Of a stretch of 12,972 bases of DNA, positions 6,943 to 12,972 are shown one piece after another. The translations under genes and the position numbers were made by a program. Position 1 is the first letter of the stretch. Every line of letters begins with the position of its first letter. Source of the DNA: Planctomycetales bacterium. Its GTDB lineage: Bacteria; Planctomycetota; Planctomycetia; Gemmatales; Gemmataceae. A model generated the notes under the pieces. It ran no database searches, had not been told where the DNA came from, and worked only from the letters and a program-made list of their open reading frames with translations. The DNA lies in contig JAGVLI010000147.1 of NCBI GenBank assembly GCA_020054355.1, positions 1 through 12,972 on the forward strand. The letters are read 5' to 3'.

Positions 6943-6948
6943 ATTATA
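6943..6948 (-). promoter_or_regulatory. TATAAT -10 element directly before the MNT start
   Basis: Reading the minus strand, TATAAT is followed by TTCGGC and then the ATG at 6936, which places transcription start at or next to the start codon. No good -35 is seen at 17 bases; TTGCTG lies 20 bases upstream. The rest of the 182-bp gap to the divergent WD40 gene (6937-7118) shows nothing else I can name. An AT-rich perfect -10 in otherwise GC-rich DNA is notable. Confidence 0.4.
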
Positions 6949-7118
6949 CCACCCCAGACCAACGCGGGCAGCAATGTACACCGTTTCGCCCATCGAGTTG
7001 ATCCTCGCGAATTGATGCTGGCCGTTGGTGTGCCTGTGGATCATCGGCACGGTGGTGTTGCTTTCAGTTTGGGAACCGAGCCGCGCGAAGAACCACGACG
7101 AAGAACCGAGGTGATGCC

Positions 7119-8150
7119 ATGACCGTCGCCGTCGATCCCAAGGACTTCATCGGCCCACCCGCCCCACCCTACGGCAAGCCTGACCCGATGCAGACCCGGC
7201 AACTCCAGGAGTTCAAGCATGGCAGTCCCTTGCTTGGCTGCCGCTGCGATCCGTCGGGCCGCTTTGTCTTTGCCGGCGCTCAGGACAATTCCATCCAGCG
7301 CTGGGAACTCGACACCGGCAAGAAGACTGCACTGGCCGGCCATAAGAGCTGGGTTCGCGCGTTGGCATTTCAGGGCAACACGCTCTTCAGCGGCGATTAT
7401 GCCGACCGCATCCTCTGGTGGCAGGCCGATGCCGAGACGCCCACTCCGATGCGCGACGTCCACGCTCACGACGGCTGGGTCCGCGCCCTGGCGGTCAGTC
7501 CGGATGGCAAGACGCTCGCCAGTTGTGGTAACGATAACCTCGTGAAGTTGTGGAATGTGGCTGACGGCAAACTCGTCCGCGAATTCGCGGGCCACGCCCG
7601 GCATGCCTACAGCGTGGTATTTCATCCGGACGGCAAGCAACTGGTGTCCTGCGATCTACTCGGCGTGGTCAAGCACTGGGAAGTCGAATCCGGCAAGCTG
7701 GTGCGCGACCTGGATGCCAGTATCCTGCACAAGTACGATCCGACCTTTCGCGCCTCGATCGGCGGCGCGCGGAGCATGACCTTCAACGGCGATGGTTCGC
7801 TTCTGGGCATCGCCGGCATCACGAACGTCAGCAACGCCTTCGCGGGCATCGGCAACCCGCTGGTGGTGCTGTTCGACTGGACGACGGGCAAGCAGGCGAA
7901 ACAGCTCAAGCCAAAGGCCGCGTTCCAGGGGACCATGTGGGGAGTGGCCTGGCATCCGGACGGCTGGTGGGTCGGCGCGGGTGGCGGCAGCGGCGGCATG
8001 CTCTGGTTCTGGAAGACCGAGGCGGAATCGTTGCACGCGGTCAAGCTGCCCCAGAACGGCCGCGACCTGAGCTTGCATCCCGACGGCTATCGTATGGCTG
8101 TGGCCCACGCCGACGGCGCGGCGCGCCTTTTCGACATGGTACCCAGATAG
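7119..8150 (+). CDS. WD40 repeat protein
   Basis: The product has 343 residues and reads as a chain of WD40 repeats forming most of a beta-propeller. Examples are a unit ending NSIQRWELDTGK (about 33-68), one ending DRILWWQAD (about 72-103), the most canonical one with HDGWVRALAVSPDGKTLASC and NLVKLWNV (about 115-147), and one with HAYSVVFHPDGKQLVSC (about 157-190). More degenerate units follow, ending AVAHADGAARLFDMV. No signal peptide or membrane segment is visible, so it should be cytoplasmic, unlike the DUF1501 pair upstream. WD40 proteins serve as binding platforms and no enzyme domain is fused here. The ATG at 7119 has GAGGTG 5 nt upstream. In planctomycetes, WD40 genes are often near DUF1549/DUF1501 genes, so a link to the 2524-5539 pair is possible. 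A perfect palindrome and then a terminator follow the stop. Confidence 0.9.
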   Translation: MTVAVDPKDFIGPPAPPYGKPDPMQTRQLQEFKHGSPLLGCRCDPSGRFVFAGAQDNSIQRWELDTGKKTALAGHKSWVRALAFQGNTLFSGDYADRILWWQADAETPTPMRDVHAHDGWVRALAVSPDGKTLASCGNDNLVKLWNVADGKLVREFAGHARHAYSVVFHPDGKQLVSCDLLGVVKHWEVESGKLVRDLDASILHKYDPTFRASIGGARSMTFNGDGSLLGIAGITNVSNAFAGIGNPLVVLFDWTTGKQAKQLKPKAAFQGTMWGVAWHPDGWWVGAGGGSGGMLWFWKTEAESLHAVKLPQNGRDLSLHPDGYRMAVAHADGAARLFDMVPR

Positions 8151-8164
8151 ACGCTGCATTCCGT

Positions 8165-8215
8165 AGGGTCCGCTGTGCGGACCGTTGACCCATCACGGTC
8201 CGCACAGCGGACCCT
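8165..8215. repeat. Dispersed palindromic repeat, copy 1
   Basis: Arms 8165-8170 onward to 8185 (core GGTCCGCTGTGCGGACC) and 8195-8215 are exact 21-bp reverse complements around a 9-nt loop. The same arms recur at 11066-11120 with a different loop, so this is a family of mobile or amplified intergenic palindromes rather than a gene-specific site. It lies just downstream of the WD40 gene. Confidence 0.9.
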
Positions 8216-8230
8216 GCGACCTGGCAAGCG

Positions 8231-8267
8231 AAACGCCGGCGAGGACTTCCGTCCTCGCCGGCGTTTT
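8231..8267. terminator. Bidirectional intrinsic terminator between convergent genes
   Basis: A perfect 16-bp stem (8231-8246 with 8251-8266, core CGCCGGCGAGGAC) has a TTCC loop, with an A-run on the left flank and TTTT on the right. It can stop transcription from the WD40 gene (plus) and from the DUF4114 gene (minus), whose stops lie at 8150 and 8291. The stem is very GC-rich and the T-run is short but adequate. Confidence 0.8.
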
Positions 8268-8290
8268 CGCGATTCTGGGGTCTTGTCGAT

Positions 8291-9121
8291 TCATCCAGCG
8301 GCAGCCAGGGCAAACAGCGCCTTCAATTTGCGGCGCAGCGCGGACAAGCTCAGCCCGCCGAAGCCCAGGCCGAACAGGATAAAGCTGCCCGGCAGCGGGA
8401 CCAGACAGGCCTTGTCCACCAGCAGGACCATGTCGTTGTAATCCTCGTCCGCGCCGGGGATGTTGCGGTCTTCCCAGGCAATCAGGTAGGGGTCGTGCAA
8501 CACGATCGCCTGCGTCTCCGTCCCCACCTTGACGTAGATCGTCTTGCCGATCAGATCGGTCAGGCGATAGGAGAACATGTGATCGTAGCCGTCGGAGTTC
8601 AGGGCGGGATCCGAATAGTAGGTGATGCCGGTGGACGTGTCTTGCAGATAGAATCCCGCCGGGCTGACCTGTCCCGCCGAGGTCTGCTTGGCCGGGAACG
8701 GATCGACAAAGGTGCCCGCGCCCTGGAAGTTCTGGCTGCCGCTCTGCACGAACAGAGCGGTCTTATCGCCGCCCGTGGCCAGGTTCGTGTAGACGCCGAA
8801 AGTGTTGGAGTCGCCGGCGGCGATGCCGATCAGGCTGATGGTGCCGTTCAGATCGATCCAGTGATGGTCGGGCGTCGAATAAAACGAGTCGAGCCCCTGG
8901 TTGTTCAAGAACGGCGAACCGAGGCCGGCTGCCGAGTAGATGCGATTGGCATTCTGGTAAATCTGATGCTCACCGCCGCTTTCTTGCGTCGGCGTGGGCG
9001 TACCATCGACGCCGTTGACTTTGCTGGAATAGGGTTGGGCGGTGACGGAACCTGGGTCGATGGCGAAGACGGCACCGGCCAGGGCAAGGAGGATAAAGGC
9101 GTGAATTCGACGGTACGGCAC
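8291..9121 (-). CDS. DUF4114 domain protein with PEP-CTERM-like C-terminal anchor
   Basis: The product has 276 residues. The GTG start at 9121 is supported by AAGGAG 8 nt upstream, and there is no closer methionine. An N-terminal signal peptide (hydrophobic about 8-20, possible cut near VTA28) directs export. The middle is rich in G, S, T, D and N, as in surface proteins. Near the end, AWEDRNIPGADEDYNDMVLLV (around 215-235) is the acidic, probably calcium-binding hallmark of DUF4114. The tail, VPLPGSFILFGLGFGGLSL then RRKLK (241-267), has the layout of a PEP-CTERM sorting signal: short motif, hydrophobic span, basic cluster. It carries VPLP instead of VPEP and has nine extra hydrophobic residues (ALFALAAAG) after the basic cluster. 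Processing by an exosortase-like system and attachment to extracellular polymer or envelope are inferred. It could simply be a membrane-anchored protein. It stands alone between convergent and codirectional neighbours. Confidence 0.85.
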   Translation of the reverse strand: MPYRRIHAFILLALAGAVFAIDPGSVTAQPYSSKVNGVDGTPTPTQESGGEHQIYQNANRIYSAAGLGSPFLNNQGLDSFYSTPDHHWIDLNGTISLIGIAAGDSNTFGVYTNLATGGDKTALFVQSGSQNFQGAGTFVDPFPAKQTSAGQVSPAGFYLQDTSTGITYYSDPALNSDGYDHMFSYRLTDLIGKTIYVKVGTETQAIVLHDPYLIAWEDRNIPGADEDYNDMVLLVDKACLVPLPGSFILFGLGFGGLSLSALRRKLKALFALAAAG

Positions 9122-9204
9122 TGGCGGATCTCCTTCCGTGGAATGAGGCGGTGTTCCGTGGGGGCCTATCCTACGAGAGCGGCGGCAAAGGGGTCAACCC
9201 GGAC

Positions 9205-9768
9205 TCACCGGCCGTGATGATCGATGGGACGCCAAGATTTGCGGGCCATGATCTCCACGACTTCATCCAAACTGATCGGAGCGAAGTGAAACGCATCGAC
9301 GCCGCAATCGATCGACCGTGCTGCCGGATCGTCCGGCAGCGAGCCGTGCGAATGGCCGTACAGGTGGTACGAGCCGTGGTGCGACTTGTTCCAGACCCGC
9401 ATGGCATAGTGGCACAGCACGAGGAAGTGCCCGCCGATGTCCACTTCCAGCAGATCGTGGACGCTCTGGAACTGCTGCTGAAAGCGTTCGTCCCGCCGGC
9501 CGTGCTTGTCGTGGTTGCCCCAGATGAAATGGATGGTCCGGCAGTTGATGCGTTCCCGATAGCCCGCCGCCACTTCGCCGATGCTCCGGCTGCCGCGCCA
9601 CAGGCACCAGTCGCCCAGGCAGTAGAGCGTGTCGCCCGGCGCGACGCGGGCGTTCCAGCGTTCGACGATCGCCGCGTCCATTTCCTCGACGGAGGCGAAC
9701 GGCCGGTTGCAATACTTGATGATATTGGCGTGCCCGAAATGCGGGTCCGAGGTGAAGAAAACGGCCAT
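9205..9768 (-). CDS. Calcineurin-like metallophosphoesterase (COG4186-type)
   Basis: The product has 187 residues with the full two-metal phosphoesterase motif set: D8-P-H10 in FFTSDPHFGHANII, LGDW (D53), WGNHD (84-88 region), H120 in VLCHYAMRVW, and YGHSHG (GHSHG at 138-142). These residues bind the dimetal centre that hydrolyses phosphoester bonds. The compact single-domain form with CHYAMRVW and GHSHG matches the small predicted phosphoesterases also found in phages, whose substrate is not known. There is no signal peptide, so the protein is cytoplasmic. The ATG at 9768 has AAAGGGA about 9 nt upstream. It is a single gene transcribed away from the repeat element at 9858-10080, and the stop at 9205 is followed by the upstream region of the DUF4114 gene. 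No functional partner is evident. Confidence 0.92.
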   Translation of the reverse strand: MAVFFTSDPHFGHANIIKYCNRPFASVEEMDAAIVERWNARVAPGDTLYCLGDWCLWRGSRSIGEVAAGYRERINCRTIHFIWGNHDKHGRRDERFQQQFQSVHDLLEVDIGGHFLVLCHYAMRVWNKSHHGSYHLYGHSHGSLPDDPAARSIDCGVDAFHFAPISLDEVVEIMARKSWRPIDHHGR

Positions 9769-9857
9769 GACTTGTGTCCCTTTCTTGCCGACTCTTGTGC
9801 GTTCTCGTTTATCATGGATACGCGGCAGCGACTCGGAAATTCAGCCGAGCAGTGCGG

Positions 9858-10080
9858 GAAAGTAGCCCGCCGCTCCGCGGCGGAGCGAGGCGGCGCAGCC
9901 GCGAGCGTCCTTGCCGGCGGCGTGCGGCTAGTCGAATGGCGAATAAACGAGCACCCAGTTCGACGAACAATCCTCGAAACGGGGGTCGCACGCTGCTTGC
10001 GATGCGACAAACAGCCGGTCGCCGATAAGGACGCTCGCGGCTGCGCCGCTCGCTCCGCCGCGGAGCGGCGGGCTACTTTC
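9858..10080. repeat. Long inverted-repeat element (REPIN or MITE-like) with 114-bp core
   Basis: The left arm 9858-9912 (55 bp, starting GAAAGTAGCCCGCCGCTCC) and right arm 10027-10080 (54 bp) are reverse complements apart from a single G insertion in the left arm. Each arm holds smaller hairpins, CGCTCCG-CGG-CGGAGCG and GCGGC-GCA-GCCGC. The core 9913-10026 is unrelated to the arms. On the minus strand the core reads as an open frame ending in a stop at 9928 and may be captured or leftover coding DNA. The paired hairpin arms resemble two REP units in opposite orientation, but no transposase is present. The element occupies most of the 346-bp gap between the phosphoesterase and LysR genes, and I see nothing else there except short flanks. 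An extra GCGGCTGCGCCGC hairpin followed by ATTTTT lies at 10081-10098. Confidence 0.85.
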
Positions 10081-10114
10081 GCGGCTGCGCCGCATTTTTG
10101 AATGATCGAAACTC

Positions 10115-11047
10115 ATGGCACGACGATTCCGCTACAAGGACATTCAACTCACGCAGCTGCGCAGCTTCTGCGTGGCGGCGCTGCACGGCAACTTCACGGC
10201 GGCGGCCAAGGTGCTGAACCTGTCGGCTCCCACGGTCTGGGAGCAGGTGCGCGGCCTGGAACGGCAGCTGGGCGCCACGTTGCTGCTGCGGCGCGGCCGG
10301 CTGGTGGAACTGACCACCGAGGGCCGCATTCTGCTGGAACTGGTGCAGCCGCACGTCCACGGCCTCGATTCGCTGCAAAAGCTCTTCGACGCCCAGCGGG
10401 CCAGCGGCTTGCCCCGGCTGACGATTTCCTCGTCGCCGAATTTGCTGGCCAACTATCTGGTCGGGCCGGTGCAGGAATTCACCCAGGCTTATCCGACCGT
10501 CTGCGTCAATCTGCGGCCGAGCATCCAAGTGGAAGAGAGCCTCGCCCAGCTGGAGCGCGGCCAGGCCGACATGGGCTTGCTGGCCTTTCGGCCGGAGCAA
10601 ATCGCCGACAAGGCCCTGGAGTGCGAGCATCTCTTCGATCTGCGCTTGATCTTGATGACCGCCGTGGGCCATCCGCTGGCCCGGAAGAAGTCAATCAAGC
10701 CCGAAGATCTGGTGCAGTACCCGCTCATCATGCAGCACGCCCGCAGCTATTCGCGACAAGCCCTGGAAGGCATCTTCACCCGCCATAATCTGCAAGACCG
10801 TATGCGCGTCGTCCTGGAAAGCAGTCATGCCGACGTGATCCGCAGTTACGTGGCAGCGGGTGTCGGCATTACGGTCATCTTCGGCACCGAGTGGGCCAAT
10901 CCGCAACAAGACTTGCACCTGCGGGTGTTCGATCCACGTCTGGAAGGGCTGCCGGCCTGTTTGGTCCAGCGCAAGGGTGGCCATCCCGCCGAGCCGGTGC
11001 TGGCATTTCGCGACCTCGTGCGTCGCAAACTGCAGGGGATTCGCTGA
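10115..11047 (+). CDS. LysR-family transcriptional regulator
   Basis: The product has 310 residues, the standard LysR length. Residues about 11-70 are the winged helix-turn-helix: QLRSFCVAALHGNFTAAAK, LSAPTVWEQVRGLERQLG, then LLLRRGRLVELTTEGR. A linker helix and the type 2 periplasmic-binding-like effector domain follow (about 100-305). That domain includes RLTISSSPNLLANYLVGPV, the QADMGLLAF strand, and SHADVIRSYVAAGVGITVI, the conserved segment near the effector cleft. The C-terminus, QRKGGHPAEPVLAF, is also typical. It should bind DNA as a tetramer and respond to a small ligand, which the sequence does not identify. The ATG at 10115 has no strong ribosome site and sits about 34 bp from the inverted-repeat element, so its promoter may lie in or across that element. 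The divergent neighbour is the phosphoesterase, but that pairing may be accidental given the repeat between them. Confidence 0.93.
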   Translation: MARRFRYKDIQLTQLRSFCVAALHGNFTAAAKVLNLSAPTVWEQVRGLERQLGATLLLRRGRLVELTTEGRILLELVQPHVHGLDSLQKLFDAQRASGLPRLTISSSPNLLANYLVGPVQEFTQAYPTVCVNLRPSIQVEESLAQLERGQADMGLLAFRPEQIADKALECEHLFDLRLILMTAVGHPLARKKSIKPEDLVQYPLIMQHARSYSRQALEGIFTRHNLQDRMRVVLESSHADVIRSYVAAGVGITVIFGTEWANPQQDLHLRVFDPRLEGLPACLVQRKGGHPAEPVLAFRDLVRRKLQGIR

Positions 11048-11065
11048 CGATCCTATTCCCGGCTC

Positions 11066-11120
11066 GTAGGGTCCGCTGTGCGGACCATTCCCAGCAAACG
11101 GTCCGCACAGCGGACCCTAC
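11066..11120. repeat. Dispersed palindromic repeat, copy 2
   Basis: Arms 11066-11086 and 11100-11120 are exact 21-bp reverse complements around a 13-nt loop. They share the core GGGTCCGCTGTGCGGACC with the copy at 8165-8215, but the loops differ. It follows the LysR stop by about 18 bp. The remaining intergenic stretch to 11265 shows no gene or clear promoter. Confidence 0.9.
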
Positions 11121-11265
11121 CGCTCGAACCCCAGCATTAGACCAAATCGAATTCTCCTTTCGCCAGGGCGGTGGTGGTGCCCAAGCCCAATTTTGGTTCA
11201 ATAGCCCCTGTACTGCTAGACCACCCACCGGATCGCGCCCGCGCCAGCCGTAAGGAACGAAGCCG

Positions 11266-12867
11266 ATGAACAATACCCGCCTCGCTCTGGTCCTCGGGAT
11301 GATGTTCTTCGTTGGTACTGCGAGGCCGCAAGCGGCGCAAGCGGCGGAGAGCGAACGGCTGACGGCCCGGGCCATCGACGGGTTGATCGCCCAGGACATG
11401 CCGAAGTTGCCGGCTTCCCAATCGATCACCGACGAGCAATTCCTGCGGCGCCTCAGCCTGGACCTGATCGGCCGCCCGCCGACCCCTGAAGAAGTCAACG
11501 CTTTCCTGAAGGAGCAAGCCGCCGACAAGCGCGGCCACGCGATCGACCGCCTGCTCGCCAGCCCGGAGTTCGGCAAGCACTGGGCGAATTATTGGAGCGA
11601 TACCATCAGCTACCGGGTGCCGCCTCCCGAATTGAACTTCCTGTCCTACAAGCCGCTCAAGACCTGGCTCGCGGAACGCTTCAACGCTAACACTCCCTGG
11701 GACCAGATCAGCCGGGAACTGTTGACGGCCACCGGCGTCGTCAAGGACAACCCGGCGGCGACCTTTGTCGGCTATCATCGCGGCAATCCGACCAAGCTGG
11801 CTGCCGAGACCGCCCGTGTCTTCCTCTGCATCCAACTGCAATGCGCCGAATGTCACAATCACAAGTTCGACCACTGGAAGCGCAGCCAGTTCCACTCGCT
11901 GGCCGCCTTCTTCGCCCGCGCCGGCGGCAACATCGGCGGTGTCGGCGCCAATCAGGACGGCCTGGGCACGATGGTCAAGGACAAGGGCAAGGGCGAGTAC
12001 GTGATGCCCAACGCCGTCAATCCGAAGGCCAAGGGCGAGACCATGATCCCGGTCTTCCTGAACGGCGAGAAGCTCGACGCGGACAAGAGCGATGCCGAGC
12101 GCCGGGCGTTCCTGGCCGAAAACATGACTCGCGCGGACAACCCCTGGTTTGCCAAGGCGTTCGTCAATCGTCTCTGGAGCCGGCTGCTGGGCCGCGGCTT
12201 CTACGAGCCGGTCGATAACATGGCCGACTATGTCCCGCACTTCCTGCCGAAGACGCACCAGGCGCTGGCCGACGATTTCGTCGCCGGGCGCTTCGATATC
12301 AAGGATTTGTTCCGGAAGGTCATGAACACCCAGGCTTATCAGCGCGACCAGGCGCTGGGCCTGGCGCTCACCAAGGAAGCGCCCACCCCCGCCATCGCCG
12401 ACAAGCTCAGCGGCGAACAGGTCTTCGAGGCGCTGGTGCTGGCCACGGGCCTGCCGAACTTCACCCCGCCGCCGGTCAAGGCCACGGGCGCATTCCGCTT
12501 CCCGCCGCCGCCCAAGAGCACTTGCGACCTGGTCGTGGATAAGTTCAGCTTCGATCCGTCCTACGCTCCGGAGGAAGTCACCCGGACGATGGGCCAGGCC
12601 ATGCTGCTGATGAACAACACGCAGCTGCAGGCCCAGATCAATGCCGACCCCAAGAGCGGCACCAAACTGGCCAAGTTGCTCGAACAGGAAGCCGACGACG
12701 CCAAAGCCTTGGTGCGGCTCTTCGAGCAGGTGCTGTCCCGCAAGCCCACCGACAAGGAAAGCAAGCTGTCCTTGGAGCATATCGCTGCGGTCGGCAAGCG
12801 CGGCGAAGCGTTTGAAGACTTGCTCTGGAGCCTGATTAACTCCGCTGAATTCACCACCCGACGCTGA
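11266..12867 (+). CDS. DUF1549/DUF1553 secreted protein (planctomycete-type), paralogue 2
   Basis: The product has 533 residues. The ATG at 11266 has an AAGGAA site about 9 nt upstream. A signal peptide is clear (R5, hydrophobic about 6-19, likely cut after AQA26 or A27). DUF1549 spans about 32-215, with QFLRRLSLDLIGRPPTPEEV, a PWDQISRELLTA segment, and LQCAECHNHKFDHW carrying CxxCH at 193-197. A glycine- and lysine-rich linker follows (about 220-285). DUF1553 spans about 290-530 (AKAFVNRLWSRLLGRGFYEP, then MGQAMLLMNN, ending NSAEFTTRR). It has the same architecture as the product of 2524-4161 but is clearly diverged in linker and after the CxxCH. Function is unknown; a periplasmic haem- or metal-binding role is inferred from CxxCH. 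No DUF1501 partner follows within the window, because 26-bp tandem repeats begin 29 bp after the stop. Confidence 0.93.
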   Translation: MNNTRLALVLGMMFFVGTARPQAAQAAESERLTARAIDGLIAQDMPKLPASQSITDEQFLRRLSLDLIGRPPTPEEVNAFLKEQAADKRGHAIDRLLASPEFGKHWANYWSDTISYRVPPPELNFLSYKPLKTWLAERFNANTPWDQISRELLTATGVVKDNPAATFVGYHRGNPTKLAAETARVFLCIQLQCAECHNHKFDHWKRSQFHSLAAFFARAGGNIGGVGANQDGLGTMVKDKGKGEYVMPNAVNPKAKGETMIPVFLNGEKLDADKSDAERRAFLAENMTRADNPWFAKAFVNRLWSRLLGRGFYEPVDNMADYVPHFLPKTHQALADDFVAGRFDIKDLFRKVMNTQAYQRDQALGLALTKEAPTPAIADKLSGEQVFEALVLATGLPNFTPPPVKATGAFRFPPPPKSTCDLVVDKFSFDPSYAPEEVTRTMGQAMLLMNNTQLQAQINADPKSGTKLAKLLEQEADDAKALVRLFEQVLSRKPTDKESKLSLEHIAAVGKRGEAFEDLLWSLINSAEFTTRR

Positions 12868-12895
12868 CAACCCGTAGGTGCCGCGAGCCGTGTCA

Positions 12896-12966
12896 CCGGA
12901 CACCGAGTTTGTCGTGGAAATCCGGACACCGAGTTGGTCGCGGAAATCCGGACACCGAGTTGGTCA
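12896..12966. repeat. 26-bp tandem repeats, possible insertion-element end
   Basis: Two full units (12896-12921 and 12922-12947) and one partial unit (12948-12966) share CCGGACACCGAGTT(G/T)GTC, with a GGAAAT joint. The first two differ at two positions. Multiple short repeats just inside the tip are a feature of IS21-family ends, and TGT at 12891 could be the tip. No transposase is visible because the window stops at 12972, so the assignment is tentative. Confidence 0.5.
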
Positions 12967-12972
12967 CTGCCG

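Noticed and set aside
7041..7640. Minus-strand open frame of 199 codons over the WD40 gene start
   Set aside because: It overlaps WD40 repeats encoded on the plus strand and has no recognisable domain.
10081..10098. GCGGCTGCGCCGC followed by ATTTTT as a terminator
   Set aside because: The stem is only 5 bp and no plus-strand gene lies upstream that would need it. It is better seen as an extra hairpin of the adjacent repeat element.
9151..10101. Plus-strand open frame across the phosphoesterase gene and the inverted repeat
   Set aside because: It is antisense to a gene with all metal-binding motifs and translates the repeat arms, so it is not a gene.
11137..12903. Long minus-strand open frame opposite the second DUF1549/DUF1553 gene
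   Set aside because: Antisense shadow of a well supported gene; composition and lack of motifs argue against coding.
12896..12966. CRISPR array
   Set aside because: The units abut directly with no unique spacers, and there are fewer than three full copies.

Overview
The window looks like a piece of a planctomycete chromosome, probably from a large GC-rich genome of the Gemmata type. The best evidence is the pairing of a DUF1549/DUF1553 secreted protein with a DUF1501 Tat-type protein. A second DUF1549/DUF1553 paralogue, a WD40-repeat protein and a PEP-CTERM-like surface protein point the same way. The phylum call rests on family knowledge. The genus-level guess is inference from gene content and base composition.

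Layout. 1-2206 (minus) is the 5' part of a nonribosomal peptide synthetase gene (condensation then adenylation domain), cut by the window edge. 2207-2523 is a divergent intergenic region with a 13-bp perfect hairpin in the NRPS leader and a possible promoter facing right. 2524-5539 (plus) is a two-gene DUF1549/1553-DUF1501 unit whose 85-bp gap is almost filled by a perfect 28-bp palindrome. 5570-6936 holds two toxin-antitoxin-like modules facing each other: a BrnT-family toxin with a small overlapping partner (plus), and a nucleotidyltransferase (MNT) gene overlapping a HEPN gene (minus). 7119-8150 (plus) is a cytoplasmic WD40 protein. It converges, across a dispersed palindrome and a strong bidirectional terminator, on a DUF4114 protein with a C-terminal sorting-like tail (8291-9121, minus). 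9205-9768 (minus) is a small calcineurin-like phosphoesterase. 9858-10080 is a long inverted-repeat element of about 55-bp arms around a 114-bp core. 10115-11047 (plus) is a LysR-family regulator. A second copy of the 8165-8215 palindrome follows it, then a second DUF1549/1553 gene (11266-12867). The window ends in 26-bp tandem repeats that may be the end of an insertion element.

How they work together. DUF1549/1553 plus DUF1501 is a recurrent secreted pair of unknown function. In this lineage a WD40 gene is often nearby, so the toxin-antitoxin block between DUF1501 and WD40 may be an insertion into an older neighbourhood (inference). The two toxin-antitoxin modules are each translationally coupled by overlap and probably autoregulated. 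The NRPS, phosphoesterase and LysR genes have no visible functional link to the rest. Four palindromic elements of three sequence types show that intergenic space here is colonised by repeat families. No rRNA, tRNA, CRISPR array or complete transposase gene was seen.
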